From NCBI GenBank assembly GCA_037903475.1, contig JBAJFG010000347.1:1426001-1490000 (forward strand): 64,000 nucleotides of DNA. The letters are read 5' to 3'. Below the pieces are notes generated by a model. It was not told the DNA's origin, ran no database searches, and was given only the letters and a program-made list of their open reading frames with translations. The DNA is from Ancylostoma caninum. Its lineage: Eukaryota; Nematoda; Chromadorea; Rhabditida; Ancylostomatidae. Shown here in pieces: positions 24,201 to 35,616 of this stretch. The number at the start of each line of letters is the position of its first letter. Positions within the stretch are counted from its first letter, which is position 1. The position numbers and the translations under genes were made by a program.

Positions 24201-25249
24201 ATCCCCGTCGCCTCTTATATCCCAAAACCAGCGCCATCATGTTTGTATTCATTTTCACATAATTCTTTGCGCTCTTGTGCCTTCATTTCATACCATCACC
24301 AGAGAGTTAGAATAAGGTTGTTTGACATAAATTGAGTCAATTTAACATTTTTTGTCGTTACAACATCTTCTCAACAGCTTACTTTCACCACTAACAGTGG
24401 ATGCACAGCGAAAAGCTAGTAGTGTCTTTCATAATGGACGATATTTGGTTAGGCAGTAGAGAGAAAAAAGAACTTAGAAAAGTGTGCAGCAACTGAAGAG
24501 GGGTGAGAGAAAAGCAGTTCATCCGCACGGTTTTTGAAACAGGCTATAGAAGCTTTTTTTCACTGAGAAAAGTTTGGAACTTTGTTCTAAACTTACAATG
24601 TAACCATGGGTAACTGAACCTTGGTTGAATTGCTTTTTACTGTCATGCTCTATACATACATACACATAATGTCCTTTTTATCAGCACAAGCATCCAATTA
24701 GTGTTTCAGTTATCAGGGCCTTAAATACACACGCACTTGTTCCTCAGCTTTTAGTGTTCCACGTGATTGTTGACGTTTTACAGCTAAAGTGCTGGTGAGT
24801 TAAGAACTTTACGACGTTCTATACTATACGACATTAAACAACGCTGCCAAAGCACACGTCCTTTTCCTTTCTCATGGAGGACTTTGCCCCTATATTTTGT
24901 CTGGATGCTCTTATTTCGTGGGTCGAAAGTCAGCTGGGGTCCTAGCAGTGTGAGCTCTGTTCTGACGTCATAAATCAGTGGGTGATTGAGGGATTTCTCT
25001 GGGGAAAGCATTTTTGCGGTACTTCATCATGTGCAAGGAAGTTGCAAGCGAGACGTTGCTAAAACTGGAAGCAACGAGGAAGAAGGAAAAATTTCGTGCT
25101 CATTAGAGACGAAACAACGTTTTGATGGATCTTGAGAAATATTTGTTGTGGTTCTTCACATTTTCCTCTATTGTTCATTCACGTGCATACATTATTTCTC
25201 ATTTCATATCCTCCACTAGTTTTCGTTTTTTTTAGTCTTCATAATTTAG
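21240..25249. other. intergenic stretch, no supported gene
   Basis: Short frames only. A frame at 24087-24335 starts with ATG and a hydrophobic signal-like segment (LVFIPFFGVVLAFLAHFTF) but has neither a usable donor nor a recognisable body, so it is not called. Confidence 0.35.
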
Positions 25250-25510
25250 TGGTGATTTACTTTGGAACCCGGTATTATCTATGGGTACGTCGACTCCGGT
25301 TAATTTTCTCAAAGCAGTAAATTTTTCAGGGCAAATCCACTCCATACTTTCATTTTTATTCCTTTCTTGTTGATATTTTCTGTATTTTTGACTTTTCGAT
25401 GTACCCTCCAACCTCATTCCATCCACGCTCCTTTCTAATTTTCTAGAAATTTTGTTTATGTCCCACCAAGAACAAGCATGTGACCTGGCTCTCTAACGTA
25501 TTTTTTCCAG

Positions 25511-26401
25511 AATTCTTCTCTCAAGAATTCTCCCCCACGAACCCCTCAAAGACAGCTGCAGTCAGAAGAATGATACGTCCTGAGAGGTACAGGTGAGTAT
25601 TTTCATGAAAATATTCGAAACAATTTTATACCTGCTTGGGTAAGTATTGGTTTAACTTTTAGGTTAGTAAATGTTGACCCAGCTGAGTTCATTTTTCCTT
25701 TCACATAATTTTTTTCAGTTGGAATAAGACATTAGGTGTGGATGTGCAGAGTATACGAGGTATTTCTGCCAAAAAATTCAATTTTTAAGGAATTTATTCG
25801 ATTTTATCGGCTTTCTCAATGATTTCCTTTGTTAACACATTGTTTTCTTTCAACTGGAGTGCTTTTGTTCCATAAGATTCGCACTATTCTGTTGATCTCG
25901 TTGAGAACAAATTAAGACAAAGCGGTAGTTGTTGAATAACATCATATGGTGGAGGACATCTTCTTATTCGAACTCCCTATGACTCTGTTCCTCTGAGGGA
26001 AAACAGAACAAACAGAGCTCTTAGTTTTTGTAATGCTGAGCAGTTTGTTTTCTGTCAATGTAATCTCGTAGCTAGTATGTATTGAATGCATGAGAAAGCT
26101 TCTACATGTGGTTGGGGGTGATATCATATTTGATTGCGCTACGATTCAAATCACGTTTTGCTATCAGCAAAACAATAGAACAGCATTACTAGGACAATAA
26201 AAGATTTTAAATTCACTACTGTAAGTATTGTTATAGTGACTATATTAGACCAAATAACACTCTACGAGAACATTCCAAATTCATTTTGTGTCAAAATTAT
26301 TGCTTTCTGCTGACTATCAAATAACCGCAGAATTGGATTTTCCCAGAAAATCGAGAGGAGTGTCCATTCTATCGAATCGTGCTGACTTCTTGACCCGCTA
26401 A
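25511..26401 (+). CDS. 3' end of a spliced gene, three exons, unknown protein
   Basis: Exons 25511-25592, 25719-25759 and 26331-26401 (TAA at 26399-26401). Acceptors are strong nematode types (TTTTTTCCAG, TTTTTTTCAG, ACCGCAG); donors are CAG|GTGAGT and GAG|GTATTT. All junctions agree in phase and give about 62 residues, including RMIRPERYSWNKTLGVDVQS followed by IRELDFPRKSRGVSILSNRA. A further upstream exon is possible at 25250-25284 (acceptor ATAATTTAG, donor GTACGT, matching phase). The 5' end and start codon were not found. Pairs of basic residues (RR, RK) might suggest a processed secreted peptide, but no signal peptide is attached; this is speculation. Not a family I recognise. Confidence 0.4.
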
Positions 26402-26968
26402 GAAACGAGTGCTTAGCTACGTCCGTAGAACTTCGATGGGCCGAAGACTGCCGAGAAAAGCTAGAACAACTTCTTCCTCAATGCAGTATACCAGAAAAGG
26501 AGAACAGAATTGAGAAGGCCAGCACCTCCAATTGGGAATGGCCACGAACACTTAGTATCTTCTCTTGTGGGTAAGTTCATTGACCGGATCACTGGAGAAC
26601 TTGCCCTTGACGAGACCTGGTGGTGCCAGAGCTCTTGTAAGCATGAATTTTTTTTTGCTTTTAATGGTACTGGTACGTCGAGTCTTTGCATATTTGAACA
26701 TTTGCATCAGTGGGGTATCCCTGGATTTTCTAAGTCGTCTTCCTCTCCCCCTCGACTCATTCTATTTTGATTACTCCACAACTTGTCAAACAGCAAAGAG
26801 CATTTCCTTTTCCTAAAACGGCCACACATGTACATATATTTAAATATTCTCATTTCTGGTAGAACCTGTAATCTCTTTCCCTTCTCCACCGTTGCTCTTA
26901 GCTCAACATCATTTCTTGTGTGCTTTGCTCCTAACCGCAGTTCAACCACTGTGAACTTCCTTTTTGCC

Positions 26969-27205
26969 ATGTTGACCTTAACAGGAATTCTGGCCACTTT
27001 ACTATCAGCTGATGCGAAGAACCACTTTGTTTGCCGAAATGAACAGCGCAACTATTTACTTCCGCAACTGTACCTTCCGAAAATAAAGGACAATAGTTGC
27101 TCAAATAGTACTTGTGGTCGCTTTACTACGAGAGTGGACGACAGCGTAAGGAAGCCTTTTTATCCGTCCAAGACTACAAACAAGTACAACGATTGGAAAT
27201 TTTGA
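26969..27205 (+). CDS. small secreted-type protein, 78 codons
   Basis: ATG frame starting MLTLTGILATLLSADAKNHF: a short hydrophobic core followed by small residues (SADA) gives a plausible signal peptide with cleavage near residue 16. The mature part is about 60 residues, basic, with three cysteines (VCRN, NSCSN, TCGRF) and an N-x-S/T site (NST). It ends KYNDWKF. Small secreted peptides of this kind are common in parasitic nematodes, but no named family is recognised. The hydrophobic frame extends upstream, and an overlapping minus-strand frame (26707-27051) is a competitor. Confidence 0.3.
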   Translation: MLTLTGILATLLSADAKNHFVCRNEQRNYLLPQLYLPKIKDNSCSNSTCGRFTTRVDDSVRKPFYPSKTTNKYNDWKF

Positions 27206-28028
27206 AAAACGGTGGTGGAGAGTGATCGATGTGAGATGTAAAAATTAAATGGGTGAGAGTACCACTACTGCTGTTTTTAAGCTACTTTTTTCCAAAGTTA
27301 CCTCAAGTAGCACAGTTGTGACTAAGCAATGAATATCGCAGACTTCTGCAAAATTCTTCGATAAACTAGATAATTTTCTGCAATGTTTTTTTTTTCATAT
27401 TGGCTTACTTTCACGTCTCGGCTCTTCAGATTGTAATTCCAACTAAAAATTTTTGATCATTTACCCATAAAATCATTTTTTTAATAAGCAGCAGCCGGGT
27501 GGATCCCTTCCTTGGCAGAAATACAATTCCTGCCTCATACGTATATATGTATGTAGTGCCTTTCTTTGCGAATCCCATTGGAATTGGGGCAACATACGTC
27601 AGAGTTTTGTTTATTTCTCATTTTTTTATTTTTTATATGTAGTAAGATCAGCTGCGAAAACAAACAAACAGGTATGTCAGTGTTATCCATCCTTTTTTTT
27701 CAACTTTTATTGTCCGTTTTCCATTAACATCGTCTTCGTCAGCTTCACTTCCTTCTACAAGCGTCGTGAAAGTCGGCCCCATATTGGACCCAGTACCATA
27801 TTAGAATAGAAATTCATGCAGGCTTTAGACATCGAGTTAGCTGTGAAAGCTCAAAATTCTTTGAAAAGAGAAGGAGCACCTGCACCCTTGGCTTCTTACA
27901 TCTTTTTTTTTGTTTTCGACTTATTCAAAATGAGATATTTGTTTAAATTTGCATTATAATAAGTTATCCTGTCGGAAGGTTTATGGGTGGCCTCTCTATA
28001 GCCGCCAACGCTTCCCCATTCTCTGTCC

Positions 28029-28431
28029 ATGGCACCGTTTTTCCTGACAACTGCTCTCGTGAGTGCATTCGATTTTTTTAAAAACTCGTAAAAACGGCAA
28101 TATTCCTTGTCATCAGGAATTTCTTGTGCACACGTTCATTAATATGTACAGCCCCGCTGCGTGCGAGCCTACACGAATACCATCACAGCGACGGGAGTTT
28201 CGGATAATTACGTACAAAATCCTGCACAAAGGACCAGAAATGGACGATAGCACCGTCGCTGGTGCTCCTGCAAAAAGAACTTCTTTTGTTACTCATATTG
28301 AAATTTTCTCGCATAAAAAACTGAACAATATAGGTGCTGGACAATATAAAAGGAGCAGGAAAAAATCTTTGGTTCTTGTTCTGCGCTGTGTTCCTCAAAA
28401 AAGAGCTAGAATATCTGTCAGAAAGCAATGA
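28029..28431 (+). CDS. two-exon gene model, 114 codons, unknown protein
   Basis: Exon 1 28029-28058 (ATG; MAPFFLTTAL), donor CTC|GTGAGT, intron of 58 nt, acceptor TCATCAG, exon 2 28117-28431 (TGA). Phase 0 at the junction. The short intron is typical of nematodes. An in-frame TAG upstream of the ATG bounds the start. The product is basic, with INMYSPAACEPTRIPSQRRE, then RTSFVTHIEIFSHKKL and a Lys/Arg-rich C-terminus (CVPQKRARISVRKQ). The N-terminus is hydrophobic, but only about 10-14 residues, too short for a confident signal peptide. No domain recognised. Exon 2 is the strongest single coding-like exon of this size in the window. Confidence 0.45.
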
Positions 28432-31400
28432 CTCGTAGTTTCCAAACTTTCAGAGCCCTGTCAACTAAGGGTGAGAGTGAAACCAAATCGAGGAAGTAGG
28501 TTTCCCACTGTGCTCATCCAAGGGAGGCTATAAGGGAGAGAAAGTTTACATAAACTAGCCTAAAATCGATCTTCAGAAATTCGCAAGTTCATGGAACTTC
28601 AATAGAAAGTAGACCATCACATAAAATGGTTAGGCAGTAAATCAAACTCTTTTCATACAGAATACCCCTCAAACTTGTACAAATATCCTTAGAAATTCTC
28701 GTACAAGAAAGAGATGATGCACTAGACGATGTAAGCAGAGCTCTTGCGCTCTCATTTGTTTTTTTCTCTTTCCTGTCTCAGAATTAATTTAAGAATCGTT
28801 GCATTTCTCCTGCTTGAGTGCTTCAGAAAAAGTTTGCGACTTGATCACCTTCCATGCTTATGAGTTTCTGGTTTCTCACAATGAAGATGCTGCTCTGTCT
28901 TTCATAGTTTGTCTTATAGTGTTTCACTGCTGCTTAGTTGTCTGCCTAAAGTGCTCCTTTCGGCAAAGATTTCTTCTAATGACATTCATCCTGAAGTTCG
29001 TGTACGTGTAATTTTGTTTACCTTATTTGTTTTATTTTATTTTATTTCCACTACACTGTGCCAGGAGCACACTACTATCCAGAACACACTGCACGCTCAG
29101 CATTGGTGGCCCTCATCATACAAAAAACATTCCGTTTCTTTCACATATTAAACAAGGAGGCCATGCAGGTCATTGGTCTGCGACGGAATACATACTGCTC
29201 ACTTGTACACTTATTTGTCTGTAACAAAGTATTTTAGATGGATTTTGTTCGCATTGTCGTTCGATAATGCCCTTTCCTTACTGATGAGCATTGCAGGAAG
29301 TCCTACGCTTTTACCTCAGATTCCGTATAAAGGCTAAGTACGAAACGGAAGCCGAGTCACTTCTCCACTTTTTCATTTTGATATTTTATGACATTTATTG
29401 AGTATAGCTTTTCCTATTCTTGTGGAATTAGTGTGCTTCAATCACTTAAAAAACGTGTGCCCGCATAATTACTAGCCATGAGGGTTGAGGATGAGGAGAT
29501 TTCGCCGCAGGGTCCAGCCAACTGTCCCGAGTGGTGCTCAACTATTCTGGGATGCGCCGGATATTATGTATCACTGCCCTGTACATACTGATAAATTATA
29601 AATATAAATAAAATGGATAAAAAATAGATAAATATAAAACAGATAAATAAAACACTGATAAATAATTTGATAGATTTGCATTTGATATTGTTGCTCTTGT
29701 GTTCTACGTACTCGACTTTCACTCAGTATTAGGTGATTTCATCTCTGCTGTTAATATTACATTTATTTATTCTCATGATGTGCTTTTGCACCAAATTCTC
29801 GAATGTTCTTGGAAGAAAATAGTATTGGCATGGCGGAGACGCCAGCATTCCTCATATTAACCCATAAATTGAATTGCACATCTAAACCCACTGGAGCATC
29901 TCGTCAGTCCACATCTCTCCGCCCAACTGAATCAAGTGCTGAACGTGTGCAGCTGTCCTAGTACTAGACTGTGCCCTAATAAAACGCTTGCTGAAGGCGC
30001 ATGGTTGATTGGGTGCTGCAAAAAAAAAACTAATTGAATCATTTCGGAGGACTTTTAAGTAGATGGCGAGCTAACCTAATCCCTATTCAATGTAGATGCA
30101 TTAAATGTCTTGATGACATGTCTATGTGTGACATCACACAGATATTGTGCAGAGTTAGCACAACAACAAAATAACAAAAAGATGAACAAGGTAGAAAATT
30201 CACCCTCAGACTGCGCACTGCTACCCGCAGCATGGATTGTGTCATTGTCCACCGCCTATCTCCTGTTTTTCGCAGAAACCTCCAAATGGTTTAGGGGTAG
30301 ATATGTCTACCAGCTGTTCGCTTTTGTACGGGTTTTACTAGGTTGAGCGGAAAACAAGAATTCTAGGCTACAATGGCTGATAAATTTATTTTCCAGCTCT
30401 CAGTTAATGGAAGCCTGGACAACCAGGCCTGCCGCGACTGTTTTAGTGATTTATTTTATTTGCTAAGGGCAACGATTGAGTGCATGGAATAAATAGATGA
30501 GGGAAAGAAATAAATAATGGGCACTGACCATTGGTTTGCGGATAGACTTTAGGCGCATTTCGTCTTACATAATTTGTACGTGAGGTAAATTTCTGTGGAA
30601 AATAGCGTCGCCGCATTAAGCCTACTGCGCCCTTTCCTGCACTGCTCCAAATGGGCATATTTCCTGGATTTCTCTTACCTCCTTCGCCTTGATACATGAG
30701 CCACCTTACTAGATTAACATCTAAAGAAATCAATGAGAATAGAGGTGATGAAGGATGGGTATTTGGGTAAAAGTAGGGCTTCCCAGCGACCCACATATGG
30801 GTTTATCAAAATATATGTTTTTTTAGAATAAAGATCTTCGGTATAGCACTGCTGCGGCACATGCCAGCTCCTTGAGGTTATTATACTCATCATTTGTACC
30901 CTCAGCGAGTTTTCCTACCACATATCCTCAAACTCACCAGCCCTAGACTTTTGTTCAACAAATATGTACGTCGAGAAATTTGTCTTATTCTCATTTCTAA
31001 AAAAGCTCATGTTTCTTTTTTCGCCGCTTTTTTTTTCGTTTTTTGCTGCCTTACGTGATGGCTACCAACTTTCCTTTTCTTGCTTGATCAAGGGCCTGTC
31101 AGTCTTTTCATTTCTATTGCTAGAGAAAAAAGCTGCAGTGGTATGCTTTTTTTTCTGGAAAATTCCCCTCTAGAATGACAACTCCCCCTTTACCAATTAA
31201 AAAAATTATTCTCTTGATTTATTTATCATTACATCAAATTATGAATATCATTACAAATGATGTGCTTGATATCTGTAACAGTTCACAAGACAAGAAAGAA
31301 TAAGAGCGAGGAAATTGTTGAGTGTACTTAGAAAAAAAAGGTATGGGACCTTTCAGTAAATGTAAAAACACCCATGTTTTACCACGTCATGCTGTAAAGT

Positions 31401-31558
31401 TTTATAATTTTTTGATGCGTTAACAGTGAAAAATTGTGCGACTACCTAGCAAGCAGTCAGGCTATGTTCACACTTTTTGCTTATAAGGGAGATTTTCCTG
31501 TTCCAATTGGTGTATTAATAGATTGAGGGAGGGTGATCATCGATGCATTTTCGTTGCA
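28432..31558. other. intergenic stretch with a possible LINE tail
   Basis: At 29560-29680 an A/T-rich run of TAAA, ATAAA and GATAAA units follows the phrase CTGTACATACTGATAAA on the plus strand and looks like a non-LTR retrotransposon 3' tail; no reverse-transcriptase remnant is readable upstream. A minor frame at 30110-30346 is not supported. Confidence 0.3.
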
Positions 31559-31940
31559 GGGTCGATGTGAATAGTTTTCCGGCTGCAGCTCGACCAGATT
31601 TTCTGGTTGAGGGTATGGAGTAGGAAAATATGTCATGTCACTGCAAATGTTTCTCATATTTGTTCCCCGTTATGTGGACATCACCATCAAGAGAATGGTA
31701 CTTGAACGTGAAACATGCATGAGAAGGACGTTTTCCACTGCATTCTTCAAGCTTCCATGGACCGACTTTCTCCTATTTTCTCACGAGAGCTTAGTATGCT
31801 CACAGTGATGGGTCATGCGCTGCTTCACGTGCACCGAAATCAGCTTAGAGTCAATTTTCAGGAATAGCCGACGTCTGCGCGCCCTCATTAGATTTCCTAC
31901 GGGAGTCCAATTATAAAACCTAATCGTCTTTGCATTTCAG

Positions 31941-32182
31941 TACGTCCAAATTTATGCAAATTCTTCGAAGAGAATCGCAGAAGTCTGTGCTCGTCATCCG
32001 TGGGTGGTGAACCTGAAGCACCCATCCATCCACGGACGCCTGCCGAGTTATCCTCATTTGATATGCGTTTACTTGCCTGTGCCCTCTTCCACGAACACGA
32101 TGCCTATCGATCCGAGACATGGAAAGCGGCACGCTGCCGGCTTGCTTGTTGTCTGCGTGATTCGTGTGTGTGTTTTCGTTGA
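31941..32182 (+). CDS. possible terminal exon, 79 codons, cysteine-rich C-terminus
   Basis: Acceptor TGCATTTCAG then a phase-1 frame (RPNLCKFFEENRRSL...) ending in a TGA. The C-terminus has six cysteines within the last 20 or so residues (RCRLACCLRDSCVCFR). An alternative frame from the same acceptor is open for 200 codons (to 32546) but becomes low in plausibility (WEWCWRRRRRQ). A second terminal-exon-like frame at 31560-31623 (acceptor CGTTGCAG, peptide VDVNSFPAAARPDFLVEGME, TAG) lies just upstream. No phase-matched 5' exon was located, so gene identity is unknown. Confidence 0.25.
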
Positions 32183-34004
32183 ATTCTCGCAGATAAATTT
32201 AGTTAAATGCCGAGGACGTGGGCATTTCCACCCAGCTGCAGAGCATCCTTCCGCTTTGATTACGGGTATCCAGCACATTCCCCCCTCCCCCCGTTGCAGC
32301 CATAATTCCATCGATTCGCCGACGTTTTTCACGGCTGACTGGGGGCTTTTCGTGTTCGCTTCCTTTGCTTTCATCATTGGGTGGGAGTGGTGCTGGCGGC
32401 GACGTCGGCGGCAGACTAGCCATGCATTTCCGAACGCTTCAAATTGGATCAAAATGTTTTCGCCTCACCTCAACTTCCTTGCAAAGTCGGCTCATGGCTG
32501 CGTTGTGTTGGCTACAGCTCTTTTCCGAGGTTCTAAGCCCTTATAAAGGCAATGAAGAGGTGATTGCCAGAAAGAACACTGTCTTCGTTGTTCTTTCCGC
32601 AACTATAAGGCGTCCCAGTGAGATTTTGAAGTGATCCCACCCGTTTTTCTGATTGTACCCTCTGATATCCTCCATCAATGCCAATTTTTCCTTCTTTCTG
32701 GAATAATCCGCAGGTGTTCGACTTCCCGTCGGCCTCGAATTTGGAGTACTTTTGGAAAATTCATCCTTTGTTGATGCAGCCGGTTGCACTTCCACATCCG
32801 TTAGTTATCTGCTGCCTATAAAGTTATGATTGCCATAAATGTCACGTTTAAACATCCATAACATCCATTTCCCTCTTCATGTTGTCCTCCATATCCTCTC
32901 CATACATGAACTCCCATTCGAAATCAGCTAATGGCTGCTTTGTGTTGGATGAATTTTTCCAAGATTTTGAGCTTACATAAAGGCAGTGGAAAGAGCGAGG
33001 GTGCTTCATATGTAGAGAATACCTATAGTGAGCGTGTGACCGTAGCTAGATTGACCTTTTACATGGCATCCAACATGTCTACCCGGACGTGAGGTTCCCT
33101 AGCCAAGCTGCTACATATGAGTAAAAGATTTATCCATTCTTCCAATAATGCATCGAGGTATCTGGGCCGGGCAGTGTAGTGAACGCATGAAGTTAGGGGA
33201 GAGTGAGTAGGAGGGGGGTATGAGTGATTGGCGTATTTTTCAAACCTATGTACTTTGTAAAAAGAGGTTTTATGCTAGCCCATTTCTAACCATCTTTTTA
33301 TTGTTTTTCTTAGAAATTTACTTTTGCTGATGCAAGCTTAGAATTGATCTTTCTTCGTCCTCATTTTTGAAATACCTGCTATCCGGATTGTTCCAGTTTT
33401 TCCCACATTCTATCCCATTAGTACCTGCGCTCGCGTTCTTACTCCATATCTACTACCATTTCTGGTCATGCAGTACTTGTTCATGGTATGGAATACCTGT
33501 TGTATTTTACCTACCTGCCTTAAAAAACGTATTCCGTGGCATCCCTATCTGGCAGACTTTGGATCCATGACACATACAAACTAGAGCTCAGAGGAAATTT
33601 TTCTGCACACATGCAAAAACCGCTCAGCAACAGCCCTATCATCTCAAAAGTAAAGCTCCGTTCCAGGGAAAAAATCTCAAAATACAACCTTATACATTTT
33701 CGTTCATCTTCATGCCTTTCCTGTCGACGCCATTTGTCCATTAACTGGGCCAAGACAATGTAGCTCTTTGACATTCTGCGGAGAACCCAATAATGCTTTT
33801 CATTTCCCCCATTTATGTATGAATGAAGACTTGCCTTGCCATAAGGACGACAAAATTATCCGACAGCGGTGTTGAATACACAATGCTGATGTTTTTCACT
33901 ACTGATGCTTGGGTTTCAGGCTAAATGTATTAGCTGACGGGGGCTCAAGGCATGAGGCTGAATTAATTATGGGCATGTGTTTATAGATTGCTACTGCTGC
34001 ACCT
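32183..34004. other. no gene supported
   Basis: Contains competing frames on both strands at 32.2-32.8 and 33.5-33.8 kb; the minus-strand frame 33520-33774 (MSKSYIVLAQLMDKWRRQER...) is the most protein-like but has no splice partner. Confidence 0.3.
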
Positions 34005-34124
34005 GCTGAATATTTCTGGTGGAAAAGGATCCAGAGCAGATATAACATGGATTCAGACTCAGTGACGTGTGTCTGAATCCATGTTATATCTGCTCTGGAT
34101 CCTTTTCCACCAGAAATATTCAGC
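34005..34124. repeat. perfect 54-bp inverted repeat with 12-nt loop
   Basis: Left arm 34005-34058 (GCTGAATATTTCTGGTGGAA...) is an exact reverse complement of 34071-34124; the loop is TCAGTGACGTGT. No mismatch is visible. There is no TIR-type terminal motif or target duplication. Transcription from either strand would give a fully paired hairpin. Confidence 0.95.
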
Positions 34125-34795
34125 GTGGTGGCTTAACTTCCTTATTTGTAATTCTTCTCTAATTCTCACGTTTTGTTCTCTTAGTCTACTGTGACTCCAT
34201 AGGATCTGGAACAATGAACTTTTAATGGGAATTTCCTTCAGTTTATGGAAATTTCTTTTTTGTCAGCCATTTTCCACCCATTTCTTCCCCCGCCTAGGAT
34301 TAATGAACGCGCAAGCAAACGAAACTAGGCCAGCAAGCCAGCTTTTTCTCTTAGCATTATGTGTTAATCCCAGCCCTCCTCACTCCTCATTCTTAGTGCT
34401 CTTTTCAACATTTTCTTCTTGTAGAATTTGATTGCCCATTCAGCATAAAGGAATATTTAGCCCAGCCCTCGATAATCGTAATCGACATCATATTATTGAG
34501 ATGTGGGATATATGCAGCGCATTTCTATGGATGCATTTTATGGGTGAATTTCCCTTTGGAAGGGAAATCATCAAGGGCGAAAGCTCTTTCACGCGTAGGT
34601 GGAACACAAACACCTGATGGATTGCACGGATTTTTCCTGAATCGGTTGTTTTCCTGCTAGTTAGAGATACATTGGCTACTTACATATATGTTTCTCATCT
34701 TGTAATAACGTTTTCTTCTCGAGTGTTCGAGGGTCCCTCCCCCCCCCCCAAATTGACTATTCAATTATTTTTCACTGTTTTTCACTTTTCGAGAA

Positions 34796-34916
34796 TCACT
34801 CTCTTGATATATGTCTCCGATTTTACACTCTAGTTTTTGTCGGTGCTGTTTTCTTATAGCTTGTAGTATACTGCTGGTAATATCCTGTAACCGATAATAA
34901 ATGTAAATGTAAATGG
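34796..34916 (+). mobile_element. probable LINE 3' tail
   Basis: Plus-strand sequence ending CCGATAATAAATGTAAATGTAAATGG, a short tandem tail of the type seen on CR1/Jockey-like LINE 3' ends. Only the 3' untranslated part survives; no coding remnant. Confidence 0.3.
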
Positions 34917-35616
34917 TTAGAGATATTGCCTTTGCTAATTCTCAAGAAAATTTGAAAACAAAACTTTCTTCTAAATATGCTACAATTTCTAGATCCCAAT
35001 AACTGAAAAAGTTTCTAGTTTTCTAAATCTAGGAATAATTTCGGAAAAATGATTCTTAGGCCTTCTGACTGTCAGAACACAGCAATATTTTCAAAACTGA
35101 GTCACAAATTCGATTCTGGCTCTGTCATCTTTCCAATAGAAGGACTTTTCATTAGAATTTGGGCATTAGCTAAGCAAGCCTAACTAATACCTAACCTGTA
35201 AGCCTACCCAAATCTCATGTCGCTTCTGGCAAGATAATCCGAAAAGACCAAATTTTGCCATTTTGGATACCATAGAATTTGGGCTAAGAAGGCCGAAAGT
35301 GACCGCGAATCGTCAATTTAGAAATAATGAAATCTTTCTGCTCCTGAATCTGGTTTCCAATTGTGCACCATGGCAGGTTTTGACTTACGGTGCTTGCTAG
35401 GTCAAAAATGTTCACTAAAGCTCATTTATGTCAAAGAGCTAGCTGTTATAAATCTGGATAAAAACATTGGTATGTAGGCTCATAAAGGTTTTGACGTAAA
35501 TGTTCTCTTTCTGCTAGAATAGATTCCGGATGCCAAATTCTAAAGTTACACTGAATTTTCCATGTTGTCATTGTGGTCTGTTCAGTTTTCGTCTCGTACA
35601 TGAACCTTTTACGAAA

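Noticed and set aside
32004..32546. 180-codon plus-strand ORF, the longest in the window
   Set aside because: Its C-terminal half has implausible composition (WEWCWRRRRRQ), a long minus-strand frame overlaps it, and a shorter frame from the same acceptor is more protein-like.
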